Below, piece by piece: positions 42,317 through 51,429 of a stretch of DNA of 64,000 nucleotides. The notes beneath the pieces are model-generated. The model made no database searches and was not told where the DNA came from. It was given only the letters and a program-made list of their open reading frames with translations. The position numbers and the translations under genes are program-made. Within the stretch, counting starts at the first letter, position 1. Each line of letters starts with the position of its first letter. Origin of the DNA: Micromonospora sp. NBC_01813 (GTDB taxonomy: Bacteria; Actinomycetota; Actinomycetes; Mycobacteriales; Micromonosporaceae); NCBI RefSeq assembly GCF_035917335.1, contig NZ_CP109067.1, forward strand, positions 4,339,001-4,403,000. Reading direction: 5' to 3'.

Positions 42317-43414
42317 GTGACCCCAGCCACACCGGCAACCACCTGCGCCGGCGGCGGCCATCCGACCGAAGGGCTCTGCGTGCCAGCCACCATTCGAGAC
42401 GTCGCACGGGCCTGCGGAGTGCACATCTCCACGGTCTCCCGCACGTTCTCGGCCCCGCACCTGGTCAACCCGGAGACCCGCAGCCGGGTGCTGGCCTGCG
42501 CGGAGAACCTCGGCTACCGCCCCAACCGGGCGGCCCGCGCGCTGATCACCGGGCGTACCCACAACATCGGGCTGATCGTCGCCGACATCGCCAACCCGTT
42601 CTTCCCGCCCCTGATCAAGGCGGCGGAGAGCGCGGCCCGCAACCGCGACTACCACATCTTCGTCACCGACACGAACGAAGACCCGGCGGTCGAGGAGGAG
42701 TTGGTCCACGCCCTCGCCAAACAGGTGGACGGGGTGCTGCTGTGCAGCCCCCGGATGAGCAACAGCCTGATCGAGCAGCTCAGCCGGGAAGTGCCGCTCG
42801 TGGTGATCAACCGCCAGGTGACCGGCCTGCCGAACGTGCTGATCGACGTCGGCCAGGGCGCCCGACTCGCCGTGGAGCACCTGATCGGCCTCGGCCACCG
42901 CCAGATCGCGCTGCTCGGCGGGCCGCGCGGCTCGTGGACCAACCGGGAGATCCGCCGGACCGCCACCGCCGCGGCCCGCTCGGCGGACGTCACGTTGACC
43001 GTGATCGGCCCCAACCCGCCCACCGAGGACGGCGGCATCGCCGCGGCGGAACAGGTCCGCCGGGCCGAAGTCACCGCCGTGCTCGCCTACAACGACCTGA
43101 TGGCGATCGGCCTGCTCGAAGGGCTCGACGCACACGGGATCGTGGTACCCCGGGACATCAGCGTGGTCGGCATCGACGACATCGCGCTGAGCCGGCTCCT
43201 GCGACCCAAACTGACGACGGTGGCCACACCGAACGCGGCCGCCGGCCGGGCGGCCGTCGACATGCTGCTCCAGCATGGCGACGACCGTCGCACCACCGCC
43301 CAGGTAACGCTCCAGACCGAGTTGGTCATCCGCGACTCGACGGGCCCGGGGCCGCACAGCCATGCGGACCCGGGCGACGCGGCGACTGCCGCGCCGGCCG
43401 ATGTCGCCTCCTAA
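42317..43414 (+). CDS. LacI family transcriptional regulator
   Basis: A 365-residue LacI-type repressor. The helix-turn-helix is ATIRDVARACGVHISTVSRTF with the hinge helix NRAARALITG, followed by a periplasmic-binding-protein-like effector domain (IGLIVADIANPFF, VDGVLLCSPRMSN, LGHRQIALLGG, LAYNDLMAIGLLEGL, ISVVGIDDIALS). It is divergent from the uronate operon and directly upstream of the sugar importer genes, so it probably senses a uronate or pectin fragment. The GTG at 42317 would add 21 low-complexity residues; a GTG at 42380 with GAAGGG upstream is a good alternative start. Confidence 0.9.
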   Translation: MTPATPATTCAGGGHPTEGLCVPATIRDVARACGVHISTVSRTFSAPHLVNPETRSRVLACAENLGYRPNRAARALITGRTHNIGLIVADIANPFFPPLIKAAESAARNRDYHIFVTDTNEDPAVEEELVHALAKQVDGVLLCSPRMSNSLIEQLSREVPLVVINRQVTGLPNVLIDVGQGARLAVEHLIGLGHRQIALLGGPRGSWTNREIRRTATAAARSADVTLTVIGPNPPTEDGGIAAAEQVRRAEVTAVLAYNDLMAIGLLEGLDAHGIVVPRDISVVGIDDIALSRLLRPKLTTVATPNAAAGRAAVDMLLQHGDDRRTTAQVTLQTELVIRDSTGPGPHSHADPGDAATAAPADVAS

Positions 43415-43432
43415 CCCCAAGGAGTGAGCGCA

Positions 43433-44782
43433 ATGCACCCCGCAACATCACCGACGGCGAACACGCCTGCCACGCGTGCTCACCGTACCCCCTTCGGTCG
43501 GCGGCGCCTGCTGCGCGCCGTCGCCGCCACCGCCGTCGTACCGCTGGTCATCGGCATCGCCGCGTGCGGTGACGACGGCGCATCGACCGACCCGGACGCC
43601 CCGGTCACCGTCGAGTTCTTCTGGTGGGGCGGGGAGGCCCGCGCCGAACTCACCGAGCAGGCCCTCGACCTGTACGAGGAGAAGAACCCGAACGTCACCA
43701 TCAACCCGACCTGGCAGGCGTTCACCGGCTACTACGACAAGCTGGCCACCATCTCGGCCGGCGGCAACGCACCGGACATCTTCCAGATCGACGACAACGG
43801 CCTGGCCGAGTACGCCGGGCGCAACGTCACCCTGGACCTGACCCCGTTCGTCGAATCCGGCACTATCGACCTGGGCAACCATCCGGAGAGCCTGACGCAG
43901 TACGGGCAGATCGGCGGCAAGCAGGTCGCGGTCGCCGCCGGCGAGAACACCCCGGCCCTGGTGTACGACAAGACCAAGCTCGCCGAGCTGGGTGTGCCGG
44001 AGCCGGAGACCGGCTGGACCTACGACGAGTTCATCACCTGGGCGGCCGACGTCAGCAGCAAGGCCGGCGGCGACTACTGGGGCGCGATGGACCCGAGCGC
44101 CGACTACAAGGCACTCTGGCTCTGGCTGCGCTCGCAGGGCAAGGAGTTCTACGACGGGTCGCAGCTGGCGTTCACCGAATCCGACCTGGTCACCTGGTTC
44201 GAGCTGTGGCAGGAAGCCCGCGAAAAGGGCGCCACCCCGCCGGCCGACGTCGTGCACGAGGCGGTCGGCGGCGGCGTCGCCGACCAACTGGTGGTCACCG
44301 GCAAGGGCGCGACCTCGTTCATGTGGTCCAACCAGCTCGCCGAGCTGGGCAAGTCGACCAGCAGCGAGCTGGGCATGGTCGCGTACCCGGGGGACCCGAA
44401 GGGCCAGTGGGCGCGGGCCTCGCTGTACTGGGCGGGGTCGCGCTCGACCGACCACCCGGAGACCGTCGCCGACATCATCGACTTCCTGGCCAACGACCCG
44501 GAGGCCGCCGAGATCCTCGGCGTCGACCGCGGCCTGCCGTCCAACCTGGACAACCGTACGGCGGTCGAGTCCACCCTCGACGACCCGTACATGACCGCGA
44601 CCGTCACCTTCGAAAACGAGCTGATCCCGCAGATGGGGCCGGCGCCCGCGCCACCGCCGCAGGGCCACGGCCCGCTGCGCTCCACCCTGGTCACCGTCGC
44701 CGAAAGCGTCACCTACGGCCAGGCCACCCCGGCCGACGCCGCCGCCGAGTTCTTCCGGCAGGCAGCGGCCACCCTCAAGTAG
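43433..44782 (+). CDS. Sugar-binding lipoprotein of ABC importer
   Basis: A 449-residue extracellular solute-binding protein (family 1, CUT1 systems). The N-terminus is basic (GRRRLLRAV) with a hydrophobic stretch and a lipobox ending GIAAC, so it is a membrane-tethered lipoprotein. The mature part starts VTVEFFWWGGEARAELTEQA and contains YYDKLATISAGGNAPDIFQID and ALVYDKTKLAELG, typical of oligosaccharide-binding proteins. AAGGAG lies eight bases before the ATG at 43433. It follows the LacI gene and is separated from the permease genes by an 18-bp stem-loop. Pectic oligomers are the inferred ligand. Confidence 0.9.
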   Translation: MHPATSPTANTPATRAHRTPFGRRRLLRAVAATAVVPLVIGIAACGDDGASTDPDAPVTVEFFWWGGEARAELTEQALDLYEEKNPNVTINPTWQAFTGYYDKLATISAGGNAPDIFQIDDNGLAEYAGRNVTLDLTPFVESGTIDLGNHPESLTQYGQIGGKQVAVAAGENTPALVYDKTKLAELGVPEPETGWTYDEFITWAADVSSKAGGDYWGAMDPSADYKALWLWLRSQGKEFYDGSQLAFTESDLVTWFELWQEAREKGATPPADVVHEAVGGGVADQLVVTGKGATSFMWSNQLAELGKSTSSELGMVAYPGDPKGQWARASLYWAGSRSTDHPETVADIIDFLANDPEAAEILGVDRGLPSNLDNRTAVESTLDDPYMTATVTFENELIPQMGPAPAPPPQGHGPLRSTLVTVAESVTYGQATPADAAAEFFRQAAATLK

Positions 44783-44800
44783 TCCGGGCCGGACCTGTGC

Positions 44801-44843
44801 GGTCGTGGTGCCCGTGGCGAACTCTGCCACGGGCACCACGACC
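44801..44843. repeat. 18-bp stem-loop between binding-protein and permease genes
   Basis: Perfect 18-bp arms (44801-44818 and 44826-44843) with a seven-base loop, placed 19 bases after the binding-protein stop and 26 before the permease start. In other ABC operons such hairpins protect the upstream mRNA or attenuate read-through, giving more binding protein than permease. No T tract follows, so partial rather than full termination is likely. Confidence 0.7.
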
Positions 44844-44869
44844 CATGACCTGCAGAGAGGAGCCAGATC

Positions 44870-45859
44870 GTGGCCCTGACCACGAAACAAGTCCCGGCCA
44901 CGACCACTTCCGCACCGGCTGGCGCCACCAGTCGGCGCAGCCGGGCCGCAAGCAACCGCCGCCGGCACGGCGAAGGACTCGCCGGGTACGTCTTCCTGTC
45001 CCCGTGGCTGCTGGGGTTGATGGCGATCACCGCCTTCCCCATGCTGTTCTCGCTGTACCTGAGCTTCACCAACTACGACATCCTGTCGTCCTGGGAGTTC
45101 GTCGAGTGGGTGGGCTTCGAGAACTACTGGGACCTGTTCGTCAACGACCAGACGTTCCGCCACTCGGTGCAGGTGACGCTGATCTTCGCGTTCGTAGCCG
45201 TACCGTTGAAGTTGGCCGCCGCCCTCGGCGTCGCGCTGCTGCTCAACCGGGAGTCGCGCGGTGTCGGCCTGTTCCGCAGCCTGTTCTACCTGCCGTCGCT
45301 GCTCGGCGGCAGCGTCGCCCTGGCGCTGATCTGGCGGGCGATGTTCAGCGGTGACGGCGCGGTCAACGGCTTCCTCGGCCTGTTCGGCATCACCGGCCGG
45401 CCGTGGGTCAACGACCCCACCTGGTCGCTGGAAACCCTGATGGTGCTGGCCATCTGGCAGTTCGGCGCCCCGATGGTGATCTTCCTGGCCGGCCTCAAGC
45501 AGGTGCCGACCGAGTTGTACGAGGCCGCGTCGGTCGACGGCGCCGGCAAGATCCGGCAGTTCTTCAACGTGACCCTGCCAATGCTCTCCCCGGTGATCTT
45601 CTTCAACCTGGTGCTGGAGACCATCAACGGCTTCCAGGGCTTCACCGCCGCGTTCGTGATCAGCAACGGCACCGGCGGCCCGGTCGACTCGACCATGCTC
45701 TACACGCTGTACCTCTACGAAAAGGGCTTCACCGAGTTCCAGATGGGGTACGCGTCCGCGCTCGCCTGGATCTTCCTGCTCGCGATCGGCCTGATCACGG
45801 TGCTGTTCTTCAGCACCGGGCGGTTCTGGGTGCACTACTCGGACGGAGACAACGACTGA
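44870..45859 (+). CDS. Sugar ABC importer permease, MalF-like
   Basis: A 329-residue inner-membrane permease of the binding-protein-dependent (CUT1) type with about six hydrophobic segments after a basic cytoplasmic head. The EAA coupling motif is seen as ELYEAASVDGAGKIRQFFNVTLPML, which contacts the ATPase. First of the two permeases; pairs with the gene at 45859, whose start overlaps this stop by one base (TGATG). A GTG start at 44870 follows AGAGGAG. No ATPase gene in the operon. Confidence 0.92.
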   Translation: MALTTKQVPATTTSAPAGATSRRSRAASNRRRHGEGLAGYVFLSPWLLGLMAITAFPMLFSLYLSFTNYDILSSWEFVEWVGFENYWDLFVNDQTFRHSVQVTLIFAFVAVPLKLAAALGVALLLNRESRGVGLFRSLFYLPSLLGGSVALALIWRAMFSGDGAVNGFLGLFGITGRPWVNDPTWSLETLMVLAIWQFGAPMVIFLAGLKQVPTELYEAASVDGAGKIRQFFNVTLPMLSPVIFFNLVLETINGFQGFTAAFVISNGTGGPVDSTMLYTLYLYEKGFTEFQMGYASALAWIFLLAIGLITVLFFSTGRFWVHYSDGDND

Positions 45860-46731
45860 TGGCAACCCAAGCTGCGCCGATCTCCCGCCGCCGGGCCGGC
45901 ACCGGCCCACGCGCCGTCGCCCGGGTGGCGATCCTGGTCGCCATCCTGGTCGTGGTCCTCTACCCACTGATCTGGGTGGTCGGCTCATCGCTGAAGTCGC
46001 CGACCGAGGTGGCCAGCAACCTGTCGGTGATCCCGCAGGATCCGACCTGGGCCAACTACCCGGACGGCTGGAACTACCTGCGCAACATCTCGTTCGGCCG
46101 GTTCTTCTGGAACAGCACGGTGATCGCCACCGCGACGGTGATCGCCAACGCGGTCTCCTGCCTGCTGGCCGCGTACGCCTTCGCCCGGCTGCGGTTCCGG
46201 GCCCGCAAGTTCTGGTTCGCCATCATGATCGGCACCCTGCTACTGCCCAGCCACGTACTGATCGTGCCGCAGTACATCATGTTCAACACCTTCGGCTGGA
46301 TCGACACCCCACTGCCGCTGATCGTGCCGAAGCTGCTGGCCACCGAGGCGTTCTTCGTCTTCCTGATGGTCCAGTTCATGCGGGGCATCCCCCGCGACCT
46401 CGACGACGCGGCGAAGATCGACGGCTGCTCGCCGTTCGGGGTGTTCCGGTACGTGATCGTGCCGCTGGCCCGCCCGGCGCTCGTCACCACGGCGATCTTC
46501 TCGTTCATCTGGACCTGGAACGACTTCCTCACCCAGCTGATCTACCTGCCGAGCGTGGAAAGCTACACGGTGCCGATCGGCCTGCGGCTGTTCATCGACT
46601 CCAGTGGGCAGACCTCACTCGGCCCGATGTTCGCCATGTCCGTACTCTCGCTGTTGCCGGTCTTCCTCTTCTTCCTGGCGTTCCAGAAAATGTTGGTGCA
46701 GGGCATCAACACCAGCGGCCTCAAGGGGTGA
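45859..46731 (+). CDS. Sugar ABC importer permease, MalG-like
   Basis: A 290-residue permease, partner of the preceding gene. About six transmembrane segments; the EAA motif is RDLDDAAKIDGCSPFGVFRYVIVPLARP, and the family sequence TWNDFLTQLIYL follows. The start is coupled to the upstream stop, and its end overlaps the next gene by four bases (GTGA). Together with the lipoprotein it forms an importer that must borrow an ATPase, plausibly the MsiK-type protein at 30331. Confidence 0.92.
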   Translation: MATQAAPISRRRAGTGPRAVARVAILVAILVVVLYPLIWVVGSSLKSPTEVASNLSVIPQDPTWANYPDGWNYLRNISFGRFFWNSTVIATATVIANAVSCLLAAYAFARLRFRARKFWFAIMIGTLLLPSHVLIVPQYIMFNTFGWIDTPLPLIVPKLLATEAFFVFLMVQFMRGIPRDLDDAAKIDGCSPFGVFRYVIVPLARPALVTTAIFSFIWTWNDFLTQLIYLPSVESYTVPIGLRLFIDSSGQTSLGPMFAMSVLSLLPVFLFFLAFQKMLVQGINTSGLKG

Positions 46732-47417
46732 CATTGCCGCAGCCTGACTGGCCGGACAATCCGGTGGCACCGCGCGCCGACTGGCGGGACACCCTGCGGG
46801 CCGCCACCGACCTGGCGCTACTCGGCATCGTCACCACGCTCGCCTCGGCCGCGGTGCTGACGGCGGGCGCGGCGCTGGCCACCGCCAGCGGCGCGATCCA
46901 CCGGTGGACGGTGGACGGCCACTGGCCGAGCCTGCGGGAGCTGGCCGGCACCTTCTGGCGGGGTCTGCTGCCCGGCGCGGTGGCCAGCGCGGTCGCACTG
47001 GTCGGTGTGGCGCTGCTCGGCGGCAATGCCGTGCTGATCTCGGCCGGGGTGGTGCCCGGCGGCCCGGTGATGCTGGCCGGCACCCTGCTGCTGATCGCCC
47101 TGGTGGCCGGTCTTGCCGGCATCGTCGTGGTCGAGATCGGCCGCGCGGGCCTCGACCCGCCGGCCGAGAGCGACCCGCCGGCCGAGAGCGACCCGCCGGC
47201 CGAGAGCGACCCGCCGGCCGGGAGCGGTTGGCGGGCGGCGGCCCGCGCCGCCTGGCTCATCGCCGAACGCCGGCCGCTGGCCGTGCTGTCGGCGGCCGGC
47301 GTGGTCAGCCTGGCTGCCCTGCTCACCGCGCTCACCATGCCGATCCTGGCGCCGATCCTGCTCGGCTACACCCTTTTCGCGCTGCACACCGTGCTGCGCC
47401 GCCTCGCCCCACAGTGA
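46728..47417 (+). CDS. YesL/DUF624-like membrane protein of sugar-uptake operon
   Basis: A 229-residue membrane protein with about five hydrophobic segments (LALLGIVTTLASAAVLTAGAAL; GLLPGAVASAVALVGVALLG; GPVMLAGTLLLIALVAGLAG and two near the C-terminus). Its layout and its place after two sugar permeases fit YesL-type proteins, which in Bacillus accompany pectin-related importers; exact role unknown. A cytoplasmic loop carries four DPPAES-type repeats encoded by an 18-bp tandem array. GTG start at 46728 overlaps the permease stop. Confidence 0.7.
   Translation: MTLPQPDWPDNPVAPRADWRDTLRAATDLALLGIVTTLASAAVLTAGAALATASGAIHRWTVDGHWPSLRELAGTFWRGLLPGAVASAVALVGVALLGGNAVLISAGVVPGGPVMLAGTLLLIALVAGLAGIVVVEIGRAGLDPPAESDPPAESDPPAESDPPAGSGWRAAARAAWLIAERRPLAVLSAAGVVSLAALLTALTMPILAPILLGYTLFALHTVLRRLAPQ
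47153..47224. repeat. Four in-frame 18-bp tandem repeats
   Basis: Unit CGACCCGCCGGCCGAGAG is present as three identical copies at 47153-47206 and a fourth with changes at 47207-47224, encoding (DPPAES)n in the YesL-like protein. Because the unit length is a multiple of three, copy-number change would alter only the loop length. Nearly identical copies suggest recent expansion. Confidence 0.85.
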
Positions 47418-47452
47418 CGGACCGTGACGGACACCGAGGTAGCCATGCGTTC

Positions 47453-47500
47453 TGGTGGTATGCCGCTCTGGCATATTCATTCCGCAGCGGCATACCACCA
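47453..47500. terminator. 15-bp inverted repeat between convergent operons
   Basis: Arms TGGTGGTATGCCGCT (47453-47467) and AGCGGCATACCACCA (47486-47500) with an 18-base loop, followed by AAAA on the plus strand, which gives a short U tract for the minus-strand transcript. It lies between the sugar-importer operon and the Hsp70-like gene and probably terminates both. Confidence 0.65.
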
Positions 47501-47530
47501 AAACAGACGTGCCCTTCTGGCTGCGTCGGC

Positions 47531-50164
47531 TCAGTCCGCGACGAAGCGGTGCACGACGAAGCCGTCGCTAGTCGGGCAGATGATCGAGGTCTGGTCCCAG
47601 GAGCAGGCGCCCGCCCGTACTCCCGCCAGCACGCCGAGTTCGCGCAGGTCGCCGGGGGCCGCAGCCGGCACGCCCGCCACGCTGGCGTCGTCGGAGTAGC
47701 TGCTCGGATTCTCCCGGAACCACAGCAGGTTCGCCCGGTCGAGCCGGACAGCCACCCCGGCCCGGTCCAGCACCTCGTTACCGTCGGCGTCGAGCAGCCG
47801 GGACAGATAGTCACCGGACGTACGGCGCAGCAGGATGTGTTCGCCGACCGGCACCACGACGGAGAAGTCGGGGGCCTCGACCCGCCACCGCACCCCGCCC
47901 TGCGCCAGGTCGATCACCACGAGCTCGTTGGTCTCGGCGCTGAACCCGGCCGACTCCAGCAGGCAGACCAGCTCGGCGCCACACGGCACCATGGCCTGCA
48001 ACCGCCGCTGGTCGTCCTGCGGGGTGTAGAGGTTGACCGCCTCGCCGGTGGTCGACAGGTCGTACGCGGCCAACCGGAAGTCCCCGCTGCTGGATGCGAT
48101 CAACAGTTGCCCGTCGTACACGAGGGCGTTGTCGGTCGGCGTCGCCACGTTGGGGCGTTCGCCGAGCAGTTCCCCGCTCTTGGCGTCGAAGACCCGCGCC
48201 TGACGGTCCGCGGTGAGCTGCACGATCCGCTGGTCGCCGTCGCGGTCCGGCGCGGTCGGCTGGCCCTCGAACCCGGCCGGTCCGGTCAGGTCGGCCGAGG
48301 TGCCCGCCGCGTACACGGCGGCGGCGGTGTCGTCGTACTCGTCGGCCGGGTTGTCGTGCGCCCAGCGCTCGGTGCCGTCGCGCAGGTCAAGACCGACCAG
48401 CCGGGCACCTTCGCTGTCGGACCACACGAGCACGCCGTCGCGGACGAAGAGCCGGTCGTCGCGCAGCACGTCGAACGTCCACAGCTGGCGGCCGTCGGCC
48501 GGGTCCAGCACCACCACCGGGTACGGGGTGCTGCCCGAGGCGTCGGCGAAGACGACCAACGCGTCCGGGGTGGCCAGCAGGCCGCCCCACCGATCGGCCG
48601 TCGCCTCGGTCGCGGCGTCCCACAGCTGATCCCCGGTGGCCGGGTCGATCGCGACCACCCCGAACCGGCCGTCGTCGCGGACGTGGCCGCCGTACGCCCG
48701 GCCGTCGACCAGCTGTGTGTAGTCGGCGCTCGTGTCGTCGGGCAGCACGATCGCGTCGCCGACCTGGCTGAACACCCGGAAGTCGATCGGCCGGGCCGAG
48801 TCGCGCAGCAGGTATACCGCCGCGGCGGCGACCACCGCGATCAGGGCCAGCGCCGCACCGCCGACCAGCCACGGCAGCCGTCGGGTAGATCGCCCCGACG
48901 TGACCGGCGGCGACGCGGAATGCGGCGCGGGCGGCGCCATCTGTGGCGGTCCGGCGGGCATCGATGTGGGCGGCGGCGATGTGGGGGCGGCGGCCGGCGA
49001 GACCGGGCCGGGACCGGTTGGGCCGGCCGGGCCGGCGGGCAGCTCGGCCAGGGCTCCTTCGGCGACCGGCAGCTCCGGCTGCTCCAGCACGGTCGGCGCG
49101 ACGCCGAGTTCGCTGTGCAGTAGCCGGGCCACCAGCGGCACCCGCGACGAGCCGCCGACCAGGAACAGGCCGGCGAGCTGGTCACGGTCGAGGCCGCAGG
49201 CGGCGATCACCCGGGCCACCTCCAGCACGCCCCGGCGTACCAGCGGGGTGGCGACCTGCTCCAGCTCGTCGCGGGTCAGGTGCACCGCCTGGTCCATCCC
49301 GGGTACGGCGACCGGCGCCGACGACGACCGGGACAGCATCTCCTTGGCGCCGCGTACGTCGTCCCAGAACTGCCGCCGCTCGCGCGACTGCGCCGGGGTG
49401 GTCGGAGCGGTGAGCTGCTGCCGCACCTGCGGGTCGAGCACCCCGCCGAGGTGTTCGACCAGCGCCGCGTCCAGGTCGAGCCCGCCGAGTTCGGCGACCC
49501 CGCCGGACCCGATCACCGCGAAGCGGGCCCGGCCATCCGGGTCGGTCCCCTCGTTGCGGACCACCGCGATGTCCAGCGTGCCGCCGCCGAAGTCGAACAC
49601 GGCCAGGGCCTGCCCGACCGGCACCGGCCGGCACAGCACGTCGGCGAAGTAGCGGGCGGCGGCCACCGGCTCCGGCACCAGCCTGGTCCCGCCAGGTCCA
49701 CCGGGTCCCGCTGGTCCGGTGGTTCCCGGCTGGGCCACCGGCGGCCAGCCGGCGCGGGCGACCGCCTGCGCGAGGACGTCGCGCCGCCGGCTGCCCCAGG
49801 CGGCCGGGTAGGTCAGCGCCGCCGGTGGCAGAAACCCGACCGCTTCCACCGCCGCGCGGGCGACCGCACCGAGTACGGCGGCGAGCAGGTCGACGGTCGG
49901 GACTTCCCGGTCGCCGAGCAGCACCGACGGCTCGTCGACCCGGCGTTTCGGGTTCGGCTCGAACCGGGCCGGGTCGGTCTGGGCGAGCCGCAGCGCGTCC
50001 CGCCCGACGTACAGCCGGTCGCCGAGGAACACCCCGGACGGCAGGATCGGCGCGCCGTCGAAGAGCAACGGTCGGGTCCGCCCGTCCGGCCAGCGCAGCA
50101 CCGCCACCGTGTTGGAGGTGCCCAGGTCGACGCCGAGAGCGAAGCCCCCGTCCTGCCCTGCCAT
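47531..50164 (-). CDS. Hsp70-like ATPase fused via a transmembrane segment to a PQQ-type beta-propeller
   Basis: An 877-residue three-part protein. Residues about 1-385 form an Hsp70/actin-like nucleotide-binding domain (GVDLGTSNTVAVL, VFDFGGGTLDIAVV, FLVGGSSRVPLVARLL) without the usual peptide-binding domain. A Pro-rich linker leads to one transmembrane segment (about 431-456, WLVGGAALALIAVVAAAAVYLL). The C-terminal about 400 residues are repeats of the VVAIDPATGDQLWD and VVVLDPADGRQLWTF kind, a PQQ-like beta-propeller predicted to lie outside the membrane. The layout suggests an ATP-dependent sensor or envelope-assembly factor; function is inference. Confidence 0.85.
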   Translation of the reverse strand: MAGQDGGFALGVDLGTSNTVAVLRWPDGRTRPLLFDGAPILPSGVFLGDRLYVGRDALRLAQTDPARFEPNPKRRVDEPSVLLGDREVPTVDLLAAVLGAVARAAVEAVGFLPPAALTYPAAWGSRRRDVLAQAVARAGWPPVAQPGTTGPAGPGGPGGTRLVPEPVAAARYFADVLCRPVPVGQALAVFDFGGGTLDIAVVRNEGTDPDGRARFAVIGSGGVAELGGLDLDAALVEHLGGVLDPQVRQQLTAPTTPAQSRERRQFWDDVRGAKEMLSRSSSAPVAVPGMDQAVHLTRDELEQVATPLVRRGVLEVARVIAACGLDRDQLAGLFLVGGSSRVPLVARLLHSELGVAPTVLEQPELPVAEGALAELPAGPAGPTGPGPVSPAAAPTSPPPTSMPAGPPQMAPPAPHSASPPVTSGRSTRRLPWLVGGAALALIAVVAAAAVYLLRDSARPIDFRVFSQVGDAIVLPDDTSADYTQLVDGRAYGGHVRDDGRFGVVAIDPATGDQLWDAATEATADRWGGLLATPDALVVFADASGSTPYPVVVLDPADGRQLWTFDVLRDDRLFVRDGVLVWSDSEGARLVGLDLRDGTERWAHDNPADEYDDTAAAVYAAGTSADLTGPAGFEGQPTAPDRDGDQRIVQLTADRQARVFDAKSGELLGERPNVATPTDNALVYDGQLLIASSSGDFRLAAYDLSTTGEAVNLYTPQDDQRRLQAMVPCGAELVCLLESAGFSAETNELVVIDLAQGGVRWRVEAPDFSVVVPVGEHILLRRTSGDYLSRLLDADGNEVLDRAGVAVRLDRANLLWFRENPSSYSDDASVAGVPAAAPGDLRELGVLAGVRAGACSWDQTSIICPTSDGFVVHRFVAD

Positions 50165-50217
50165 CAGCTGTTTTCCTCCGCCACCCGAGACGACCCGACC
50201 TGGGGCATGCTACGGGT

Positions 50218-50252
50218 GGCTGACCCGCCGATCAGCGATCGGCCGGTCAGCC
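50218..50252 (-). terminator. Stem-loop downstream of rlmB
   Basis: The arms GGCTGACC and GGTCAGCC enclose, after one C-C mismatch, GCCGATC and GATCGGC around a three-base loop. It lies 26 bases beyond the rlmB stop and upstream of nothing on the plus strand. No T tract. A likely terminator for the cysS-rlmB transcript, keeping it separate from the Hsp70-like gene. Confidence 0.55.
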
Positions 50253-50277
50253 GATCAACGGACGTAGCGTCGTGCAA

Positions 50278-51429
50278 TCAGCCGGTTACCCTGCGGCGGG
50301 CCACCTCGGCGAGAGTCACCGCGGCGGCGACGCTGGCGTTGAGCGACTCGACGTCGGAGTGCATCGGGATGCTCACCCGCAGGTCACAGGTCTCCCCGAC
50401 CAGCCGGGACAGGCCCCGACCCTCGGAGCCGACGACCACCACCAGCGGGCCGACCGATGCTTCCAGGTCGTACAGGTCGACCTCGCCGTCGGCGTCGAGA
50501 CCGACCACGACGAACCCTTCCGCCTGGCACTTCTTCACCGCCCGGGTCAGGTTCACGACCTGGCTGACCGGCATCCGGGCGGCGGCACCGGCGCTGGTCC
50601 GCCACGCGGTGGCGGTGATCCCGGCGGCCCGCCGCTCCGGCACGAACACGCCGTGCGCGCCGAACGCGGCAGCCGACCGGATCACCGCACCGAGGTTGCG
50701 CGGGTCGGTCACCCCGTCCAACGCGACCAGCAGCGGCGCCGGCTGCTCGACCGCCGCCGCCAGCATGTCCTCGAACGACTCGTACGCGAACCCGGGCACC
50801 TGCAGGCCGACGCCCTGGTGCAGCACCCCGCCGGTCATCCGGTCCAGCTCGGCCCGGCTGATCTCCAGGATCGCGATGCCCCGGTCACCGGCGGCCCGCA
50901 CCAGCTCGGTCACCCGCTCGTCGACGTCGATGCCCTGGGCGATGTAGAGCGCCGTGGCCGGCACGTTGGCGCGCAGCGCCTCGACCACCGGGTTCCGCCC
51001 GACCAGCAACTCGGGGGCGTCCTTCGGCGGGTGCGACTTACGGCCTGGGGAGACCCGCGGGCCGGACCTGCCACCACCGCCGCCCCGGGTGGCTTTGCCT
51101 GCGGCCGGGCCGCCCCGGGAGGCCTTGCCGGCGGTCGGACCGCCACGGGTGCGGCCACCGCCGCCCCAGGTGGTGTCCTTGCTGCCGGGCTGGCCGATCT
51201 TCGGGGCCCGGCCCTCAGCCTCGGCCGCCCGGCGTTCCTTCTGCTGCTTCCAGGCGGTCTTGCTCGGCAGCTTCTCGGTGCCGGAGTAGCCCTTGTGCCA
51301 GGGCCGTTCGTCGGCCGGCAGGGTGCGGCCCTTACCGGTCAGGCTGGAACGGTTCTTGCCGCCGGTGCCACCGGCGGCACCCTTCTTGGGGGTGACCCGC
51401 CGGCCACGTCGCTGCGAATTGCCGGGCAT
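50278..51429 (-). CDS. rlmB: 23S rRNA (guanosine-2'-O)-methyltransferase, SpoU/TrmH family
   Basis: A 383-residue methyltransferase modifying ribose in 23S rRNA (G2251 in E. coli numbering for RlmB). A basic, Gly/Lys/Arg-rich extension of about 135 residues precedes the SpoU substrate-binding domain ([17 protein letters not shown]) and the knotted catalytic domain: [32 protein letters not shown], and [18 protein letters not shown]. The extension is common in actinobacterial homologues. The ATG at 51429 overlaps the cysS stop by one base, so the two are coupled. Confidence 0.9.
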   Translation of the reverse strand: MPGNSQRRGRRVTPKKGAAGGTGGKNRSSLTGKGRTLPADERPWHKGYSGTEKLPSKTAWKQQKERRAAEAEGRAPKIGQPGSKDTTWGGGGRTRGGPTAGKASRGGPAAGKATRGGGGGRSGPRVSPGRKSHPPKDAPELLVGRNPVVEALRANVPATALYIAQGIDVDERVTELVRAAGDRGIAILEISRAELDRMTGGVLHQGVGLQVPGFAYESFEDMLAAAVEQPAPLLVALDGVTDPRNLGAVIRSAAAFGAHGVFVPERRAAGITATAWRTSAGAAARMPVSQVVNLTRAVKKCQAEGFVVVGLDADGEVDLYDLEASVGPLVVVVGSEGRGLSRLVGETCDLRVSIPMHSDVESLNASVAAAVTLAEVARRRVTG

